NCBI GenBank assembly: GCA_902775555.1
Contig: CACYMQ010000014.1
Span: 1-50,551, forward strand
Direction of reading: 5' to 3'
DNA from: an uncultured Lachnospiraceae bacterium
Lineage (GTDB): Bacteria > Bacillota > Clostridia > Lachnospirales > Lachnospiraceae
Length of the DNA stretch: 50,551 nt
The translations under genes and the position numbers were made by a program. The stretch's first letter is position 1; each line of letters begins with the position of its first letter. Below the pieces are notes generated by a model, which saw only the letters and a list, made by a program, of their open reading frames with translations, searched no databases and was not told the DNA's origin. This document shows positions 1 through 7,815 of this stretch, in pieces.

Positions 1-955
1 TTAATCGCATATCCGTATACTTCTGAGCCTTATCTTCAAACCCCAGTTTTTTATATATAGGATACCCTTCATCCGTTGCTACCAGATCAATGCGGCATAT
101 TTGATGTTCTCTGGCGTATTCAATCATATTTCTCATAAGGTTTGTACATATTCCTCTTCCACGATATCCTTCTTCCGTATATACACTCATAGCCTCTGAA
201 TCAAACCCGTTCAGGAAAGACGGATTAGCAGGTTTTTCGATAATGAGAAGATACGCCGTTGCAACAAGTCTGCCCTCTGCTCGTGCAACGAATGCGATCA
301 GCTTTTTTCCGAGCTCTCTCTCAAAATATCCCGGAAGCTGTTTTTCAATTCCTTCTCTTTCTTCATCGGTTATAGAGCCTAAATCATCGATCAGATACAG
401 AATTCTGAGACGCACAAGTTCCTGTATATCAGTCAGATTTGCAACATCATAGATAACTTCCTCCCGGCTGCCGGCAGCATCCGTCTCCCGGGATTTCTCT
501 TTGTTTTTCATACTTTTGTACAAGCTTATATGCATATCCAGATCCTGAAATCCGTTTTTATGATAGAAGTGATAGGATGGTTTATCATTATCTGTTTGCA
601 GAAAAATACCTGCCAGTCCTTTATCACGAATGCTTTGTTCGATAAGCTCAAGAAACTTCGAACCGATACCCCTGCCCTGATACGAAGGAGAAATACATAG
701 TTCTTCGATATTATAATTTGTTCCTTCCCACCAGTGATTAATCTTTCCGACAGATATTCCGCACAGCTTCCCATCGATCAGCAAACCGTAGTTCAGTGCA
801 TTATATGCATTTGATATATCCTTCATATACTCACTCAGCTGTTTCGTATCACTCCAGTCGTCATTCCACGGTTCACCGCCAAAAGCCTCACTGTATAACT
901 CTGCCATCTGCGGCAGATAAGATTCATTAAGTTCTATGAGTGATATTTTTTCCAT
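1..955 (-). CDS. Tandem GNAT-domain acetyltransferase, 3' end cut by window edge
   Basis: Reading leftward from the ATG at 955, the frame stays open to the window edge for 318 codons. It opens MEKISLIELNESYLPQMAEL. Residues about 1-150 form one GNAT fold, with the acetyl-CoA loop YQGRGIG and the terminal HFYHKNGF motif. Residues about 170-318 form a second, with YRGRGIC and YPIYKKLGF. GNAT proteins move an acetyl group from acetyl-CoA to an amine; the substrate cannot be read here. The first half resembles aminoglycoside 6'-N-acetyltransferase-like proteins, but this is weak. The join (KNKEKSRETDAAGS) is in frame with no stop, so this is one fused protein. The ribosome-binding site is weak (GAGAGACG). 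The true C-terminus lies beyond the window. Confidence 0.85.
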   Translation of the reverse strand, partial: MEKISLIELNESYLPQMAELYSEAFGGEPWNDDWSDTKQLSEYMKDISNAYNALNYGLLIDGKLCGISVGKINHWWEGTNYNIEELCISPSYQGRGIGSKFLELIEQSIRDKGLAGIFLQTDNDKPSYHFYHKNGFQDLDMHISLYKSMKNKEKSRETDAAGSREEVIYDVANLTDIQELVRLRILYLIDDLGSITDEEREGIEKQLPGYFERELGKKLIAFVARAEGRLVATAYLLIIEKPANPSFLNGFDSEAMSVYTEEGYRGRGICTNLMRNMIEYAREHQICRIDLVATDEGYPIYKKLGFEDKAQKYTDMRL

Positions 956-1097
956 TTTCGTCTCTCTTTTTTTCAAGGTATATCACTTATTTATCCTCAA
1001 TACGAAAGATATGCCAAAGGGAATATGTAATAGTCTTGCTATGATATCCCTTCTCTTTATCTGACTTTGCATGAGCTTGTTGAGCTCTGACCACTCT

Positions 1098-2870
1098 TTA
1101 TTCATCCGTTTTCTTCTCCGCGTCCTTGATCCGATAATAATCTTCCATCTTCACATTCAGTTTCACATAAGAATCTGCTTTTCGGTTGCTCACACGCTCT
1201 AGGAGCACACAGGTTTCATCGGTATTATTTTTGGGCAACGAAACTTTATCCCCTTCCTGCCCATTATAATACATCGTAAAGTTAAAGAGAATACTCTTTA
1301 CCATCCGATCCTGACGACTTCTGTCCTGATGCACCTCGATCTCTTCGATGAAGTTTTGATAAAACTCTTTCTTCTCCATATCCGTCATACAACTGAACAG
1401 TTCTTCAAAATGAAGCAACGCCTTGTAGATATCCTGCGAGGTAAGATGCTTTTCACGGATCTGGTTGATCCTTCGATTGATCATCCGTATATTCTCTTCC
1501 GTGGTGTTGATCTTTTCGTACAGGTTTGTCAGACGATCCGTCATATCCTCATATTTCTGTTCGTAGAACCGATCATCCACACTGAGACTGTCCAGTTTCT
1601 CCTGAAGTTTATTCTTTGCTCCCTTCACCTGCCGCAGCTGGGCAGTCAGCTGTTCCCGTTCCGTCTCCAATCCCGAAACATCGATCCGATCATCGAAATG
1701 CTTCATGATTGCATCTCTGCAGCCCGGACTAGACACAAAACTTTGAATCACATCAAACACTTCCTGATCAAACTTCTCTTCGTTAAATGCCGCCTTGTAG
1801 TCACATTTCCGGCCATCCTCGAGATGTTTCCGGTTATGACAGCGATAATAATACTCGTATTTGATCTGTCCTGTATTCTTGTCTTTTCTCTTGACCGTAG
1901 TTCCCGTCATCCTATCCCCGCAAATCGGACATTTGATCAGACCGGACAATAAATATTCATGATCCAGATCATGTTTTTTCTTCAGTCGCTTTGCGACCCG
2001 ACAGTTCTTCTCCTGTGCTCCCTGCCACAACGCCTCATCTACGATCCCCTCATGGAGACCGTCTGTCAACATGTACTCCTTTGACTTAACCCTCCTGTAT
2101 TCATCCCGGGTTCCTCTGACTTTTTCCATCTTGTTCCTGCCATAGGATATCTTCCCGATATAGACCGGATTATCCAGAACCAGACGGATGAAGTTGGCCG
2201 TATAAATATCAAGGTCTCTCTCCCGGTATTTTCTCTTCTTATATCCGTGAGCATTCAGATAATCCGCGATCTCAACCAGTCCCATGTCATCTTCCACATA
2301 GAGTTTGTATATCAGCCTCACCACCCCGGCCTCTTCCGCATCGGGGATGATCGTATCATTTTCCTTATCCAGATAGTAACCGTAGGGTGGTACGCCTCCA
2401 TTCCACTTTCCTTCACGTGCCTTCTGGCGTCTCCCCTCCATCGTCTGGACCAGAATATTTTCTCTTTCGATCTCAGCAACCGCAGAAAGAACCGTGATCG
2501 TCAGTTTTCCGGACTCCTTGGATGAATCTATTCCATCCTCGACACAGATCAGGTTCACATTATAATCCTGAAGGAGCTGCAGAGAATTCAGAACATCCGC
2601 AGCATTTCTCCCGAATCTGGATAGCTTAAATACCAGAACATAATCCACCTGATCCTTCCCATAAACGATATCATCCAGCATGTTCTGAAACTCCGGCCGC
2701 CCTGTTACGCTCTTGCCGGACTTACCTGCATCACAATACTCGCGGATAATTTCCATTTTCTGGAACTCCGCGAACTTATTGATCCGGTCTCTTTGTGCGT
2801 CCAGACTGTATCCTTCAGTCTGCATATTGGTAGATACGCGGATATATGAATAACACTTTACGTTTCCCAT
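1098..2870 (-). CDS. Large serine recombinase (site-specific integrase/resolvase)
   Basis: A 590-residue large serine recombinase. The resolvase catalytic domain is at about 1-150, with the nucleophile Ser13 in YIRVST and the helix motif KLSRFGRNAADV. The recombinase DNA-binding domain follows at about 160-290 (PPYGYYLD, NPVYIGKISYG). A zinc ribbon starts at about 314 (CPICGDRM, then YRCHNRKH) and a coiled coil occupies about 390-480. Members cut both strands through a 5'-phosphoserine and integrate or excise mobile DNA. The start is ATG 2870 because AGGAGG lies six bases upstream; an earlier in-frame ATG at 2888 has no such site. It begins 25 bp after the stop of a second large serine recombinase, so the two are probably cotranscribed. 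It could act alone or as a partner enzyme. Confidence 0.93.
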   Translation of the reverse strand: MGNVKCYSYIRVSTNMQTEGYSLDAQRDRINKFAEFQKMEIIREYCDAGKSGKSVTGRPEFQNMLDDIVYGKDQVDYVLVFKLSRFGRNAADVLNSLQLLQDYNVNLICVEDGIDSSKESGKLTITVLSAVAEIERENILVQTMEGRRQKAREGKWNGGVPPYGYYLDKENDTIIPDAEEAGVVRLIYKLYVEDDMGLVEIADYLNAHGYKKRKYRERDLDIYTANFIRLVLDNPVYIGKISYGRNKMEKVRGTRDEYRRVKSKEYMLTDGLHEGIVDEALWQGAQEKNCRVAKRLKKKHDLDHEYLLSGLIKCPICGDRMTGTTVKRKDKNTGQIKYEYYYRCHNRKHLEDGRKCDYKAAFNEEKFDQEVFDVIQSFVSSPGCRDAIMKHFDDRIDVSGLETEREQLTAQLRQVKGAKNKLQEKLDSLSVDDRFYEQKYEDMTDRLTNLYEKINTTEENIRMINRRINQIREKHLTSQDIYKALLHFEELFSCMTDMEKKEFYQNFIEEIEVHQDRSRQDRMVKSILFNFTMYYNGQEGDKVSLPKNNTDETCVLLERVSNRKADSYVKLNVKMEDYYRIKDAEKKTDE

Positions 2871-2895
2871 TTCATTCCTCCTAACCATTCTCCGA

Positions 2896-4731
2896 TCAGG
2901 CTATTTCCTTATAATGCCTCAAAGCCGCTACGATCAGCTTCTCCTTTTCTTTCGGGCAAACCGGGACATGACCAGTTGCATGAGTGCGATAGCACTCTCT
3001 TTCAACCAATCCATATTTTCGCTTGATCTGCGCAATATAAAGACTGCTGACATGCACTCCATACTGCTTTTTGATATAATCCTGAATTCCCGCATAGGTC
3101 GTATGACTTTCTGCCCTTGTACGCGACAGCCGCGTACAATCCAGGGTATATACCCAGAAACTCCCTTCCGCCTCAGACTCTTCCGCAGCACAGAACATGG
3201 GGAATCTGAATGTGATACTTCGGATCAGCCTCCGATCAGAGCGTTTCTCTGCAAATACATCCACTCTTTCCAGTAGATTCTGATAGAATTCCTTCTTCTC
3301 CGCCTCTGTCATCTGATCATAAAGCTCATTGAAATGATGCAGGATGTTTCGAATCTTCTCTCCCGTGATCAATCCCTGTTTCACCACTTCAATCTTACGA
3401 TCCAGTACATTCAACTGTTCCCCGAACTCCGACAGCTGTACATAGATTTCTTCAATCCTGTTCTCCAGCTCTTCATACCGGTTCAGATATTCTGCATCTG
3501 AAATGTCGAGATTGTCCAGTTCACGCCCCAATCGGTTCTTTTCAGATTCTTTTGAATAGATTTTCTTACGAACATTCTTCTGTTGCTCTGTAAGAAGCTC
3601 CAAATCTGCATTTCCAAACTCAGCATCCAGCATTTCATTGAATTCCGGAAGAAGTTCCGTTCTGCCGATAATTTCCCGAACCGCTTCGTGGATCTTCTCC
3701 TGATTGTACTGTCTCCGAAATGAACAGACTTCTTCACCGATATGGGCTCTGTTCGGACACATATACCCGTTGATCGTCTTATAACGCTCTCCTGTACTTC
3801 TTTTCTTTCTGCTCACCACACGATACATTCCTCTTCCGCAGAACGGACATTTTACGATCCCTGAAAGCAATGAAACATGTCCGTCCTCATGGCGCGGATA
3901 TAATTGAATATTCTCTCGGATTTCCTGCGCTTTATCCCATAGTTCCCTGGAGACGATAGCCTCATGGTATCCCTTCACCTGAAAAACCTTCTGATCTGTT
4001 TTGGACCGGAGATTATGAATATAAGTTCCACAATAGATCGGTTGAGACAAGATTGCTTTCACATGTCTGTCTTCAAATGCCATCCGTTTCTCACCATACC
4101 GTCTCAGAATTCCTTCCTCACCCAGTTTATGCGCAATCGCCCGGTAGCTCATTCCCTCATCTACAAACAAACGGAAAATCCTGCGTATTGTACCCGCTTC
4201 TTCTTCATTTACCACAAGCTCGCTGTTCACAGAATGATATCCGTAAGGAACCGGTCCGCCCGGCCATCCGCCCTTATTGAGTTTTTCCTGAAAACCTGCA
4301 GCAAACTGCGCCCGGATATTCTCCTTTTCAATTTCCGCCACAGCTGACATGATCGTCAACATCATCTTGCCACTTTGCGTGGAACTGTCGATGGATTCCT
4401 CCACCGATACGAGATCAACCCCATAATCCAGCAGAAGCTGCATATACTTCAGCACATCCGCGCTGTTACGGCCAAATCTGGACAGCTTAAAAACAAGGAC
4501 AAAGGATACTCCGTCCTTTCCTTCCATCACATCAGAGATCATCTGCTGAAATGAAACGCGCCCGCTCACACTTGCGCCGGAGATTCCTTCATCCGAATAT
4601 TCCCCGACCACCTCAAGATCCCTGTACTTCGCATAGTCATACAGCCTCTGCTTCTGTGCATCAAGGCTGTACCCCTCAACCTGCGCAGCGGTGGATACTC
4701 TTGTGTAGATATAACATCGCTTTTTCTCCAT
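2896..4731 (-). CDS. Large serine recombinase with extra C-terminal helix-turn-helix-like module
   Basis: A 611-residue large serine recombinase. The catalytic domain has Ser13 (YIYTRVST) and KLSRFGRNSADV, then a recombinase domain (GPVPYGYHS, QPIYCGTYIHN), a zinc ribbon (CPFCGRGMYR, YMCPNRAHIG) and a coiled coil at about 390-470. Unlike its neighbour it has about 90 more residues at the C-terminus, including TYAGIQDYIKKQYG, VSSLYIAQIKRKYGL and CPKEKEKLIVAALRHY. From memory, this module also ends many Lachnospiraceae RNA methyltransferases and helicases. The start MEKKRCYIYTRVS was chosen by alignment to the family; the frame is open to 4782 but ribosome-binding signals are poor at either place. 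It is the first gene of the two-recombinase unit, and the repeat block 4809-5100 lies just upstream. Confidence 0.92.
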   Translation of the reverse strand: MEKKRCYIYTRVSTAAQVEGYSLDAQKQRLYDYAKYRDLEVVGEYSDEGISGASVSGRVSFQQMISDVMEGKDGVSFVLVFKLSRFGRNSADVLKYMQLLLDYGVDLVSVEESIDSSTQSGKMMLTIMSAVAEIEKENIRAQFAAGFQEKLNKGGWPGGPVPYGYHSVNSELVVNEEEAGTIRRIFRLFVDEGMSYRAIAHKLGEEGILRRYGEKRMAFEDRHVKAILSQPIYCGTYIHNLRSKTDQKVFQVKGYHEAIVSRELWDKAQEIRENIQLYPRHEDGHVSLLSGIVKCPFCGRGMYRVVSRKKRSTGERYKTINGYMCPNRAHIGEEVCSFRRQYNQEKIHEAVREIIGRTELLPEFNEMLDAEFGNADLELLTEQQKNVRKKIYSKESEKNRLGRELDNLDISDAEYLNRYEELENRIEEIYVQLSEFGEQLNVLDRKIEVVKQGLITGEKIRNILHHFNELYDQMTEAEKKEFYQNLLERVDVFAEKRSDRRLIRSITFRFPMFCAAEESEAEGSFWVYTLDCTRLSRTRAESHTTYAGIQDYIKKQYGVHVSSLYIAQIKRKYGLVERECYRTHATGHVPVCPKEKEKLIVAALRHYKEIA

Positions 4732-4772
4732 GCCGTCACCATTTGTTGCCTTTAATTTTATCGTTATATATA

Positions 4773-4801
4773 ATTCTAACATTTTCTCTGTTTTTTCGCA
4801 A
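4773..4801 (-). promoter_or_regulatory. Putative sigma-A promoter of the recombinase pair
   Basis: On the minus strand, TTGCGA (4801-4796) is followed after 17 bp by TAGAAT (4778-4773), about 40 bp before the chosen recombinase start. The hexamer match is moderate. Confidence 0.45.
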
Positions 4802-4808
4802 GAAAAAA

Positions 4809-4842
4809 GAAATCCGTCGCTATAACACCTGCAACGGATTTC
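4809..4842. repeat. 9-bp inverted repeat upstream of the recombinases
   Basis: GAAATCCGT (4809-4817) and ACGGATTTC (4834-4842) are perfect inverted copies separated by 16 bp, immediately upstream of the recombinase promoter. It could be an operator or half of a recombinase attachment site. There is no T-tract that would make it a terminator. Confidence 0.55.
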
Positions 4843-4847
4843 TCAAT

Positions 4848-4945
4848 ATGAAACTTAATGAAACTTAAAATGATGCCCATACAACTGCCTGGTACAAGGA
4901 ATTCTTTTACCAAGACTCCAGCAAATGAAACTTACTGAAACTTAA
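4848..4945. repeat. Pair of 21-bp direct repeats built from TGAAACTTA
   Basis: ATGAAACTTAATGAAACTTA begins at 4848, and the same 21 bp with one A-to-C change begins at 4925. Each contains two copies of TGAAACTTA, giving four in about 100 bp. Both are followed closely by ATGCC. The arrangement is iteron-like, or could mark recombinase binding sites. Confidence 0.7.
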
Positions 4946-4963
4946 TGCCTTATCCCTGCTGTA

Positions 4964-5100
4964 TTGACTAATTGAAAAACACGTGTCTTATATTTAGTCA
5001 ATCCGAAGCCTTGATTTTTCAGCTTTTTCACTGTTTCAATTGACTAAACACCTTGCATTATTGACTATCACATTGACTAAATACTCGTTTTTTTGACTAA
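4964..5100. repeat. Cluster of six TTGACTAA boxes
   Basis: TTGACTAA occurs at 4964, 5040, 5073 and 5093, TTGACTAT at 5061, and the inverted form TTAGTCAA at 4994. The last box overlaps the stop codon of the AlbA_2-like gene. Together with the preceding direct repeats this fills the whole 4783-5096 intergenic gap. It is likely a protein-binding array; what binds it cannot be read from the sequence. Confidence 0.65.
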
Positions 5101-6794
5101 ATTGAATCGGTCAGAAACCACTCCGAATTCCTGGTAGCACCCCGAACTCCAATTGTGCCTTCTTTCTTCATTTTTTGAAGAAGATTCGACAGTTTTTTAT
5201 TTTGTTTCTCCTCAGAAAGTACATTCGAAAAAGCGTGTTTAACTGTTTCAAACAAATCAGTTTTTTTCATAGGACCATTCTTCAGCGCGGAAATAATCAG
5301 TTCCTTGCATATTCTTTCATCAAGGCCTTTATTCCTCACATATCCGGCTTTATCGCCAACCACCTCAGCGATCTTAAACGAAACATAAAGCGCAGGATAT
5401 CTACCTTCTACCAACCCATTCTTCTTCAACGTTTTGCAGTCTTCTTTCGAAATAGTCTTACGTTTCTGAACTTGATCCAGAAGAAAAACAGTTTTCAGGT
5501 CCATATCCTCGTTAGAACGCAGGAGCTGTGTATAATTTTTATCAAGGACTTTACCGTAAACAATTACCTTTACCCGATTTATCACATCAAGATCATATGA
5601 TGGCAATGGAAAACATCTGGCTTTCTGTATGTTATAGATCATCGGAATTCCCATAGAATTTGTATCAATCATGTACAGATTTGCCATCGCCTTACACAAG
5701 AACGCATTCCTGTAATATGGTGGCTTGTATCCCGGCTCCAACGCCTTCTCTATCGATTCCGGAATAAACGCCCCTTCGTTGATGAAAACCAGCCGATCCT
5801 CAAACTCCTCGACATTAATCTTACCGTGCCGTCTGTAATCCGAATGTGCAATACAGTTATTAATCAACTCTTTTACAAGATCACCATCATATTGTTGGAC
5901 TTCTTCAGGGAAAAGCGTCTGCTGCTCAGTAATATATCTGTACTTCTCATTCCTGATTTTTGAATACACCTTGTCTACTGCCAGAAGCAACGGCATATCA
6001 AAGTGTTCGTACGCTTTCACAGTATTATCCGCATTATAAAGCGTCCAAGTAATTCTGGGGGTAAATCCATCAAAATAAAATGCGGCTTCCTGTTTGCCCA
6101 ATAACAATAATGCCGTTCTGGTTATCATTCCTTTGAAACATATACCCGCTTTATTCAGTATGTCCATATCCGACAAGCCTGATAAGATTTCGTTTGACTG
6201 CTTACGATTCTCCTGTCGCTGGGAAAACATCTTTCTTGCGTATGCGACAGCCTCCGGATCAAGATCATCGATCGTAGCTTCCTTAACAATTTCCTTTGAC
6301 CAATCCATTCCAACCTGGCTACGAATAAGATCAACTTTATTCATGGGTAGCGGAACCAGTGATTCATTTTCCCTTGCCCACGCTGCTCCATTCCATGTCG
6401 TCGGGATTCCAGGCATGGCTGGCGGAATCTGAAAAGCAACAACTCTGACATTTTCCATCGTAATCTCATAAATATCAAGAAATGTCAGCCTGTCATTTGT
6501 ACCATTAATAATTTCCCTCTTCAAAGATTGAAGATTTCCACCCTTGCGGTAATATGTACCCTTAAACTCTTTTTTATCTGTCAAACCAAATATAAGCCAT
6601 GCTTCCGGCTTTTCTCTGATATTGGCCTCGTTACCCAGAGCGGAGAAATACTCACCAATCTCCTTAAACGAAAAACTACTGGTTGCTTCCTTAAACTCGA
6701 CAACCTCGTTTTCAGAATTCCGAACCAGCTCATATATCTTTTCTTTCAGTTCTTCATCCGTATATATCACTTCTTCAGCCACCTCCACCCTCAT
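5097..6794 (-). CDS. AlbA_2 (Schlafen-type) domain protein with ATPase-like region and C-terminal winged helix
   Basis: About 565 residues. Near the N-terminus is an AlbA_2 putative DNA-binding domain: EVVEFKEATSSFSFKEIG, then FSALGNEAN and WLIFGLTDKKEFKGT. The middle matches the HATPase-like region that usually follows in this family (ELINNCIAHSDYRRHGK, then INEGAFIPESIEK). The last ~100 residues look like a winged-helix segment (KNGPMKKTDLFETVKHAFSN). Such proteins are usually called transcriptional regulators or RecG-like ATP-dependent helicases and are common in mobile elements; no specific target is known. ATG 6794 (MRVEVAEEV) is the chosen start. TTG 6821 and GTG 6770 are also possible because ribosome-binding signals are weak. 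A terminator lies just upstream, so it must have its own promoter. The TTGACTAA array begins at its stop codon. Confidence 0.8.
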   Translation of the reverse strand: MRVEVAEEVIYTDEELKEKIYELVRNSENEVVEFKEATSSFSFKEIGEYFSALGNEANIREKPEAWLIFGLTDKKEFKGTYYRKGGNLQSLKREIINGTNDRLTFLDIYEITMENVRVVAFQIPPAMPGIPTTWNGAAWARENESLVPLPMNKVDLIRSQVGMDWSKEIVKEATIDDLDPEAVAYARKMFSQRQENRKQSNEILSGLSDMDILNKAGICFKGMITRTALLLLGKQEAAFYFDGFTPRITWTLYNADNTVKAYEHFDMPLLLAVDKVYSKIRNEKYRYITEQQTLFPEEVQQYDGDLVKELINNCIAHSDYRRHGKINVEEFEDRLVFINEGAFIPESIEKALEPGYKPPYYRNAFLCKAMANLYMIDTNSMGIPMIYNIQKARCFPLPSYDLDVINRVKVIVYGKVLDKNYTQLLRSNEDMDLKTVFLLDQVQKRKTISKEDCKTLKKNGLVEGRYPALYVSFKIAEVVGDKAGYVRNKGLDERICKELIISALKNGPMKKTDLFETVKHAFSNVLSEEKQNKKLSNLLQKMKKEGTIGVRGATRNSEWFLTDSI

Positions 6795-6836
6795 CGTAAA
6801 CCATTCCAACCACGTTTGCAATAGGGAAGCCCGACA

Positions 6837-6864
6837 AAAAATGCGCCCTGTCCAGGCGCATTTT
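6837..6864 (-). terminator. Intrinsic terminator of the 7063-7575/6879-7070 operon
   Basis: On the minus strand AAAATGCGCC pairs with GGCGCATTTT around a 7-nt loop and runs into six T residues. It lies 15 bp past the stop of the small gene. Confidence 0.8.
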
Positions 6865-6878
6865 AAGCGGATAACCGG

Positions 6879-7070
6879 TCATCCTTCTTTCTTCCCATCT
6901 GTCGATCCCTCCGTATCTGATGAGTTTATCTTCTCCAGTACAGCATCTCCGTACTTGTCAATCATCTTCGCCATAAAGCTGGCGAACCGTCTCATGTTCC
7001 TCCGGGATCTCTCATCCAGATTGTTCTGATAGCGGATGAACCCCTCATCCTCCCGGTAGTCCTTATCCAT
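6879..7070 (-). CDS. Small hypothetical protein, 63 aa, second gene of a two-gene operon
   Basis: Begins MDKDYREDEGFIRYQNN and is highly charged and helical (ERSRRNMRRFASFMAKMI), with no membrane segment. ATG 7070 is chosen because AGGGGGTG sits six bases upstream; a GTG at 7079 in the same frame is less likely. The start codon overlaps the end of the upstream gene by 8 bp (ATGGATAA), which indicates translational coupling. An intrinsic terminator follows at once. No family was recognised. Its position with a helix-turn-helix-like partner suggests an accessory replication, partition or regulatory role in the mobile region, but that is inference only. Confidence 0.7.
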   Translation of the reverse strand: MDKDYREDEGFIRYQNNLDERSRRNMRRFASFMAKMIDKYGDAVLEKINSSDTEGSTDGKKEG

Positions 7071-7575
7071 AAGGATCACCCCCTATGTCAGGAAATGAAC
7101 CATCTGTCATTTCTCTCTGATCCTGAGCGAATTCCGGTTCCGATGATGTCATCATGCGTCGGATCAGCCGATCCGCTTCCCATGCAGATTGCTGAACCTG
7201 TTCACACCCGACCGGCGAATTCTCCTCGGCTGGATAAGATATCTCAACAAGCCTGCGCGGATCGAGCAGGACCGTAAGGGCATTTCCGACAGAAAACCCT
7301 TCCACCTCATGAACGATCTGCATCTGGATCACACCAATTTCCTCCAAGCGTTTCATTGCTGCGATCTGTGTTGTTTTCGCCATATTTAACGCTTCCAAGA
7401 TCTGGCGATGAGATATCACAATCTTCTCCATCCCCTTATCATCAACATTCCATATCGGACATACAAACACGAAATAACTCAGAAGTGTGATTGCATTATT
7501 ATCGGCGTAGCCCGTATTTTTACATATTTCCGTATACCACTTGTATGGAATTCCGGTTTCCTGAAATTGTAGCAT
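7063..7575 (-). CDS. Winged-helix-like protein of the mobile region (possible replication initiator-type)
   Basis: 170 residues. The N-terminal half (KWYTEICKNTGYADNNAITL, then VISHRQILEALNMAKTTQ and MKRLEEIGVIQMQ) has the pattern of a winged helix: recognition helix after SHRQILEALNM, then a two-strand wing. This resembles the N-terminal domains of plasmid or ICE replication-initiator and regulator proteins, but the family was not identified. The C-terminal 60 residues are polar and probably disordered. It starts at ATG 7575 behind AGGGGG, with an excellent promoter directly upstream, and heads an operon with the 63-residue protein. It is divergent from the XRE regulator, which may control both. 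Confidence 0.65.
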   Translation of the reverse strand: MLQFQETGIPYKWYTEICKNTGYADNNAITLLSYFVFVCPIWNVDDKGMEKIVISHRQILEALNMAKTTQIAAMKRLEEIGVIQMQIVHEVEGFSVGNALTVLLDPRRLVEISYPAEENSPVGCEQVQQSAWEADRLIRRMMTSSEPEFAQDQREMTDGSFPDIGGDPYG

Positions 7576-7595
7576 AACACCACCCCCTCAGTCTG

Positions 7596-7624
7596 ATATT
7601 AGCACGGTAGCATTAAGTTGTCAA
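7596..7624 (-). promoter_or_regulatory. Strong sigma-A promoter for 7063-7575
   Basis: Minus strand TTGACA (7624-7619), 17-bp spacer, TAATAT (7601-7596). The 5' leader before ATG 7575 is only about 15 nt. Confidence 0.85.
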
Positions 7625-7815
7625 TTATTTATTTTTATTTATAAGTTAATTTGATATATATGAATATAACTTTTCTATTGTTTTTGTTTTTATTTTGTGC
7701 TATGGTTAGTTTAAGTGACAAGCTCGCGGGTATAACAAATTATATGTCAATGCATCATTACGCATCTCTATACCGACCAAGTAGCCGTTTTCGGTTCTTA
7801 TCAGGAGGATTCATT

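Noticed and set aside
4841-4945. Riboswitch or small RNA in the recombinase leader
   Set aside because: The signal is direct repeats rather than stems, and it lies upstream of the likely promoter.
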